NCBI RefSeq assembly: GCF_002104995.1
Contig: NW_024468253.1
Coordinates: 620,001 to 684,000, forward strand
Length of the DNA: 64,000 nt
Direction: 5' to 3'
Source of the DNA: Linderina pennispora
Lineage: Eukaryota; Kickxellomycota; Kickxellomycetes; Kickxellales; Kickxellaceae
Position 1 is the first letter of the stretch, and each line of letters begins with the position of its first letter. The notes beneath the pieces were generated by a model. It did not search any database. It was not told the origin of the DNA and saw only the letters and a program-made list of their open reading frames with translations. Shown piece after piece: positions 61,052 to 64,000 of this stretch. A program made the translations under genes and the position numbers.

Positions 61052-61558
61052 TTAAGCGTCGCGCGGCGGCGGCGTGTTGACCAAGATCTCGTCCAGCTCG
61101 ACGTCCAGCTCGTCGACATCAGGCTCAAACTGCTCGAGCGCCGCATCCAGCTCCCAGTACTGCTGCGCAGCCTCGCTGCCAAAGCGCGGCTGGATCAACC
61201 ACCTGTCGACCATCCATGCAGCAAACAAAAACGTGAACGTGCCCAGGAAATTGGCTCCAATGTCGCGGCCGTCAAACTCTCTTGCTGTCAGCAGCCCCTG
61301 CAGTGCCTCGCTGAGCACGCATGCCGCCGCCATCGACCCCACCGTCAATACCCAGACCTTGCGTCTGGGCACTGTGCCCTGGAACGCAAAGAACACCAGC
61401 ACCGACAGCACGCCGAATCCAACAAAATGCTGCGCCTTGTCTGGGACTCCCAGCGAGATCGCACGAGTGAACCCGAGAACCGCCAGGAACACAAGCCATA
61501 TTATCAGCGCAATCAGCACTGGTACCCGCAGGCCATTTGTCAAAGGAACCCGCCGCAT
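61052..61558 (-). CDS. VanZ-like membrane protein
   Basis: A 168-residue protein with four hydrophobic segments: VLIALIIWLVFLAVLGF, HFVGFGVLSVLVFFAF, VLTVGSMAAACVLSEALQGLL and FLGTFTFLFAAWMV. The pattern DKAQHFVGFGVL in segment 2, SEALQ in segment 3 and R-x-F-D-x-R-D-x-x-A-N-x-x-G before segment 4 is that of VanZ-like domains, found in bacteria and fungi. Their function outside glycopeptide resistance is unknown. The C-terminus is acidic (EQFEPDVDELDVELDEI) and probably cytosolic. The frame is intact. Confidence 0.75.
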   Translation of the reverse strand: MRRVPLTNGLRVPVLIALIIWLVFLAVLGFTRAISLGVPDKAQHFVGFGVLSVLVFFAFQGTVPRRKVWVLTVGSMAAACVLSEALQGLLTAREFDGRDIGANFLGTFTFLFAAWMVDRWLIQPRFGSEAAQQYWELDAALEQFEPDVDELDVELDEILVNTPPPRDA

Positions 61559-62335
61559 GCTTAGCTATCTGTGTGAAATCTCAACCCGCTTGCTCCTGGT
61601 GCTTTTCGAGGTCGTGTCGAGTCGGTTTACGGAACAGCACGTTCTGCTGTTTTGGGGAGGGGAGCGGTAGAGGCAGTGAAGCAGGGTAGGTCAAGGGAAA
61701 ATGATACTTGGGAGTCGTCACCCACCGGCCGCCTGGGAAAGTGCGTGCCGGTGATCCTCCCGGCTGATAACCGCGCTATTGGCAGTAGGCGAATTTTGGG
61801 CCTGAGCTATGTTTTTATCACGTCTGTAGACCCAGCGGCTCTCCCATCCAATATCTCGCCCCAAACGAAACGACCGTCATTTCTAGAATAGCTGGGTGTC
61901 CGTGCAACGTGGGCGTCGTCGTCGTCGTCCCGGAGATCCAGATCTATTTTTGGTCCCGTTCCGTCTGCGCTGTTCCCAAACCTGGCCGGCTCACGCTGCG
62001 CCTGGATCCCTAACACCGCCTTGATGAATCGCGTGGGATCATGATTAAGGCCTGCCGCCACTAGGCCACCACCACAAGACACGGCCATGTGCAGGCTTGT
62101 CGTTATTCTGTGATGCGGCACATATATGGCCGGCATATAAGCTGCCATTTCCACATATCTGCAGCCGAGCCCCCTGAAACCTGAGACAGAAAGTGGCCGT
62201 CCGCCGGTCATGTGGCCTGCTGTGTCCATATAAATTGCAAGACATGGCGTCTGCCATCTCTACCCCTCAGCGCTTTTCACCAATATCCCATTTTCCAGAT
62301 ACATAGTCATTTACACCAACGCTTCCTAGTACCAC
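61559..62335. other. intergenic region
   Basis: About 780 bases, the upstream side of the VanZ-like gene. A minus-strand open frame of 140 codons (61807-62229) has no protein-like features. A gtcgtcgtcgtcgtc tract lies at about 61917. Confidence 0.35.
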
Positions 62336-62446
62336 ATGGCCAAGGCAAAGGGTGGCGACAAGAAGGGCGAGGACAAGACAAAGTCGGGGGGTAACAAGAA
62401 GGGCGATGACAAGAAGAGCAAGTCTGGCGGCAAGAAAGCAAAGTAG
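62336..62446 (+). CDS. 36-residue Lys/Gly-rich microprotein (tentative)
   Basis: MAKAKGGDKKGEDKTKSGG then NKKGDDKKSKSGGKKAK and TAG. The ATG has a favourable context (accacATGGcc) after a CT/CA-rich leader. Nearly every residue is Lys, Gly, Asp or Ser, in imperfect repeats of GGxKKGxDK. Such a composition resembles the basic tails of ribosomal or chromatin proteins, but nothing else is attached. Composition, start context and a clean stop favour a real short gene; its size makes chance possible. It ends 46 bases from the stop of the convergent gene at 62493. Confidence 0.4.
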   Translation: MAKAKGGDKKGEDKTKSGGNKKGDDKKSKSGGKKAK

Positions 62447-62492
62447 TTTATTTTTAGCCCCGAGTCTATGAATATCATGCTGCCTATCACGC

Positions 62493-62726
62493 CTACACAG
62501 TGCATCCCAGGCAGCCCGACCCTCCCTTAGTTTCGGACGCGTCTTTAATGTCCCCCTGGCAGCAGCAGCAGAACACTGCGGCAAACCACATCGCAAACTG
62601 GCGCACCGGGCTGTTGTCCCGCTCGATCAAGCCTAGTCCAGTCCTGCTGGACTCGCTACTGCGGCGGCCATGGTCCTCCGACACCATCTGGGGCGGCTGA
62701 TACGCCTGCGTCTTTTCGCCGCTCAT
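62493..62726 (-). CDS. small Cys-rich membrane-associated protein
   Basis: A 77-residue protein starting MSGEKTQAYQPPQMVSEDHG. A polar N-terminus is followed by a hydrophobic stretch, RQFAMWFAAVFCCCC, and a C-terminal CLGCTV. Four consecutive cysteines next to a short hydrophobic helix are typical of small tail-anchored or palmitoylated proteins, such as CYSTM-type modules. That label is a resemblance, not a proven match. The longer in-frame ORF to 62975 is not used because its extra sequence looks like leader. The minus-strand leader before 62726 contains a T run (about 62760). Confidence 0.55.
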   Translation of the reverse strand: MSGEKTQAYQPPQMVSEDHGRRSSESSRTGLGLIERDNSPVRQFAMWFAAVFCCCCQGDIKDASETKGGSGCLGCTV

Positions 62727-62981
62727 GACGTTTTTGTAGAGGGTTGATAATGGAAATGCAAAAAAAACAACAGGCAGTTGTTTGCAAAGACGAATGAAAA
62801 ATGGTCTGAACGAAGGAAGAAACGCGGAAATTGGGAGTAGCTGCGCTCTGCAGGAGACTTGCAACCCAGTCCCTTTATGTGCTGTAGCTTGATCCCCTGC
62901 TAAGTTCCTTGATCGGCAAGTGGATGGCCCTGGTGCATCTGGGCAATGTCGCTGCAGACTAAAAGACCAGGCCATTTCTTT
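62727..62981. other. intergenic spacer, head-to-tail minus-strand genes
   Basis: 255 bases with an A run at about 62760 and nothing else visible. Confidence 0.3.
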
Positions 62982-64000
62982 CTAGATGCCCTTAGCAAAC
63001 TCGCCAATACTTTGGAAGGCATCCCGCGTCTCTTTGCGGTACCCAAACAGGACGTGGAACACGTGGGGCATATCGTCGTAGATCTCCAGCGCAACCGGTC
63101 CAGGCTTGCCACTGTTCTGGGAGTTAATCTTGGCTGCCAGCGCCTTCACGTCATCCAAAAGTCGCTCGCCGCCGCCCACCTGGAGTAGAGTAGGTGGGAA
63201 TCCCCTCAAACGACCCCTTGCTCGGCGAAACCAGCATCCCTTGCATATCCTGCCTCATCTTGTCAGTCAGCGGCTTCCCAGGCGCAAACAGCATGCGCGC
63301 ATAGTTGAGTGACGATTCCAGCGGCTGGATTATAAGGTAGTCGTGCAGTCGGTTCGATTCCATGCTGGGCTTCGTGCTGACCAGGTCAGTCCAGGGTGAC
63401 ACCAACACCAGGGCGCCAGGCGCAGCAATCTTTCATGTGCCGAAGCAGATGCACCAGTACAATTGACATGTGTGCTCCTGAGCTGTCCCCAGCAACAATA
63501 ATGTTCTCTGGCTTGAATCCCTCCTGCAACAGATACAGATACGCAATAAGCGTATCGTGCGTCTGAGCTGGGAATGGATGGGTAGGCGTCAAGCGATAGT
63601 CAATGGTCATCGCGCGCATCTGCGCCTGCTGCGAAGCTTCGCCGGCGAATGAGCGGTGCGTGCTAGGGTCTTCCGATCACCCATCCGCCGCCATGGAGCC
63701 AGAGAATTATTTTCTCATTTTCAAACAGCGGCTGGATGCTGCACAGTCGGTCGGCATCGGTTGCATATGGCTCCAGAGCACTCATAGCTGCAGTTCCCAG
63801 CACGACCTCGTAGCCAATCGTGCGAGGCTGCTCGGCTGCTCTGTCCTCCTCCGTCAGCCTCACCAGCCCATCTTCGCCGACGCCCACGCCAGCAAACTTG
63901 GATGTGTCGATAGTCAACAGCTTTGGTGTCGATAGTGTGCGCTCGGTAAATACCTTTGTCGATGGGCCACGCCGTGCTCTTGAGTCCGCGCTCGCGCATC
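62982..64000 (-). CDS. HSL-type alpha/beta hydrolase, partial, four +1 shifts
   Basis: The 3' 340 or so codons of an esterase/lipase of the alpha/beta-hydrolase-3 (hormone-sensitive-lipase-like) family; the start lies beyond the window. ILWLHGGGWVIG is the oxyanion HGGGW motif, IIVAGDSSGAHMSIVLV contains the nucleophile Ser in GDSSG, VLVSPWTDLVSTKPS follows, and VALEIYDDMPHVFHVLFGYR supplies the C-terminal His. Frame shifts of +1 lie near 63932 (DT-KLLTID), 63670 (VIG-DPSTHRSF), about 63437 (before APGALVLVSPW) and about 63202 (GIP-PTLLQVGGGERL). Each joint rebuilds a family-typical sequence, so this is one gene, either damaged or misread. Confidence 0.7.

Noticed and set aside
63340-63365. 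ggttcgattcc as a tRNA T-loop
   Set aside because: It lies inside the coding sequence of the alpha/beta hydrolase and no acceptor or anticodon stem can be paired around it.
1-64000. CRISPR arrays, rRNA, phage or plasmid modules
   Set aside because: No direct-repeat/spacer array, rRNA-like block or prokaryotic replication or integration gene was seen; all recognisable genes are fungal.

Overview
The window looks like nuclear DNA of an early-diverging, zygomycete-grade fungus, most likely of the Kickxellomycotina (Coemansia/Linderina-like). This placement is inferred. The signs are many short-signal GH18 chitinases with small C-terminal cysteine-rich chitin-binding (CBM19-like) modules, compact and almost intron-free genes with GC-rich third positions, pyrimidine-rich leaders with TATA boxes, several F-box/LRR-like orphan proteins, and a decayed TnpB/Fanzor-like transposase. 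No phage, plasmid, CRISPR, rRNA or tRNA feature was found.

Layout. 0-10 kb: the 3' end of a class V myosin, a secreted orphan, a Cys/His-rich protein ending in an Hsp20-like segment, a large CSC1/TMEM63 osmosensitive channel and a small orphan. 10-21 kb: an F-box/LRR-like gene and four plus-strand GH18 chitinases. 21-35 kb: a foldback-element fragment and a transposase relic, then an acyl-CoA dehydrogenase, complex I subunit NDUFB7 (two exons), an LRR-like gene, a small mitochondrial-looking protein, a Ras-GEF, an Apc5-like gene and another LRR-like gene. 35-45.5 kb: four minus-strand GH18 genes. The last of these (43926-45458) is an intact reading frame whose catalytic DxxDxDxE motif has been replaced, so it is probably a secreted chitin-binding pseudoenzyme. 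46-64 kb: C4-sterol methyl oxidase, two related multi-pass membrane proteins, a septin, an FMP32/MCUR1-like mitochondrial protein, methylcrotonoyl-CoA carboxylase beta, an FSH-type hydrolase, an LRR-like gene, UDP-GlcNAc pyrophosphorylase, a VanZ-like membrane protein, two very small proteins and an HSL-type alpha/beta hydrolase cut by the window end.

How they fit together. The eight GH18 genes form two opposed blocks (plus strand 12-21 kb, minus strand 35-45.5 kb) that converge on the middle of the window. They differ in tail: none, Ser/Thr-rich, or CBM19-like. This suggests a wall-remodelling or chitin-scavenging family expanding by local duplication. UDP-GlcNAc pyrophosphorylase, which makes the chitin precursor, lies about 12 kb beyond the cluster. 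The flanks of the minus-strand block carry duplicated 3' sequence in which two short segments (66 and 107 bp) are inverted between copies, and one copy has gained a 157-bp foldback element.

A caution runs through the window. Many otherwise conserved genes are broken by single extra bases, almost always a +1 shift, while long neighbouring genes are clean. I annotate these as single interrupted genes and discuss the cause in the findings; uncorrected insertion errors are the simplest explanation.
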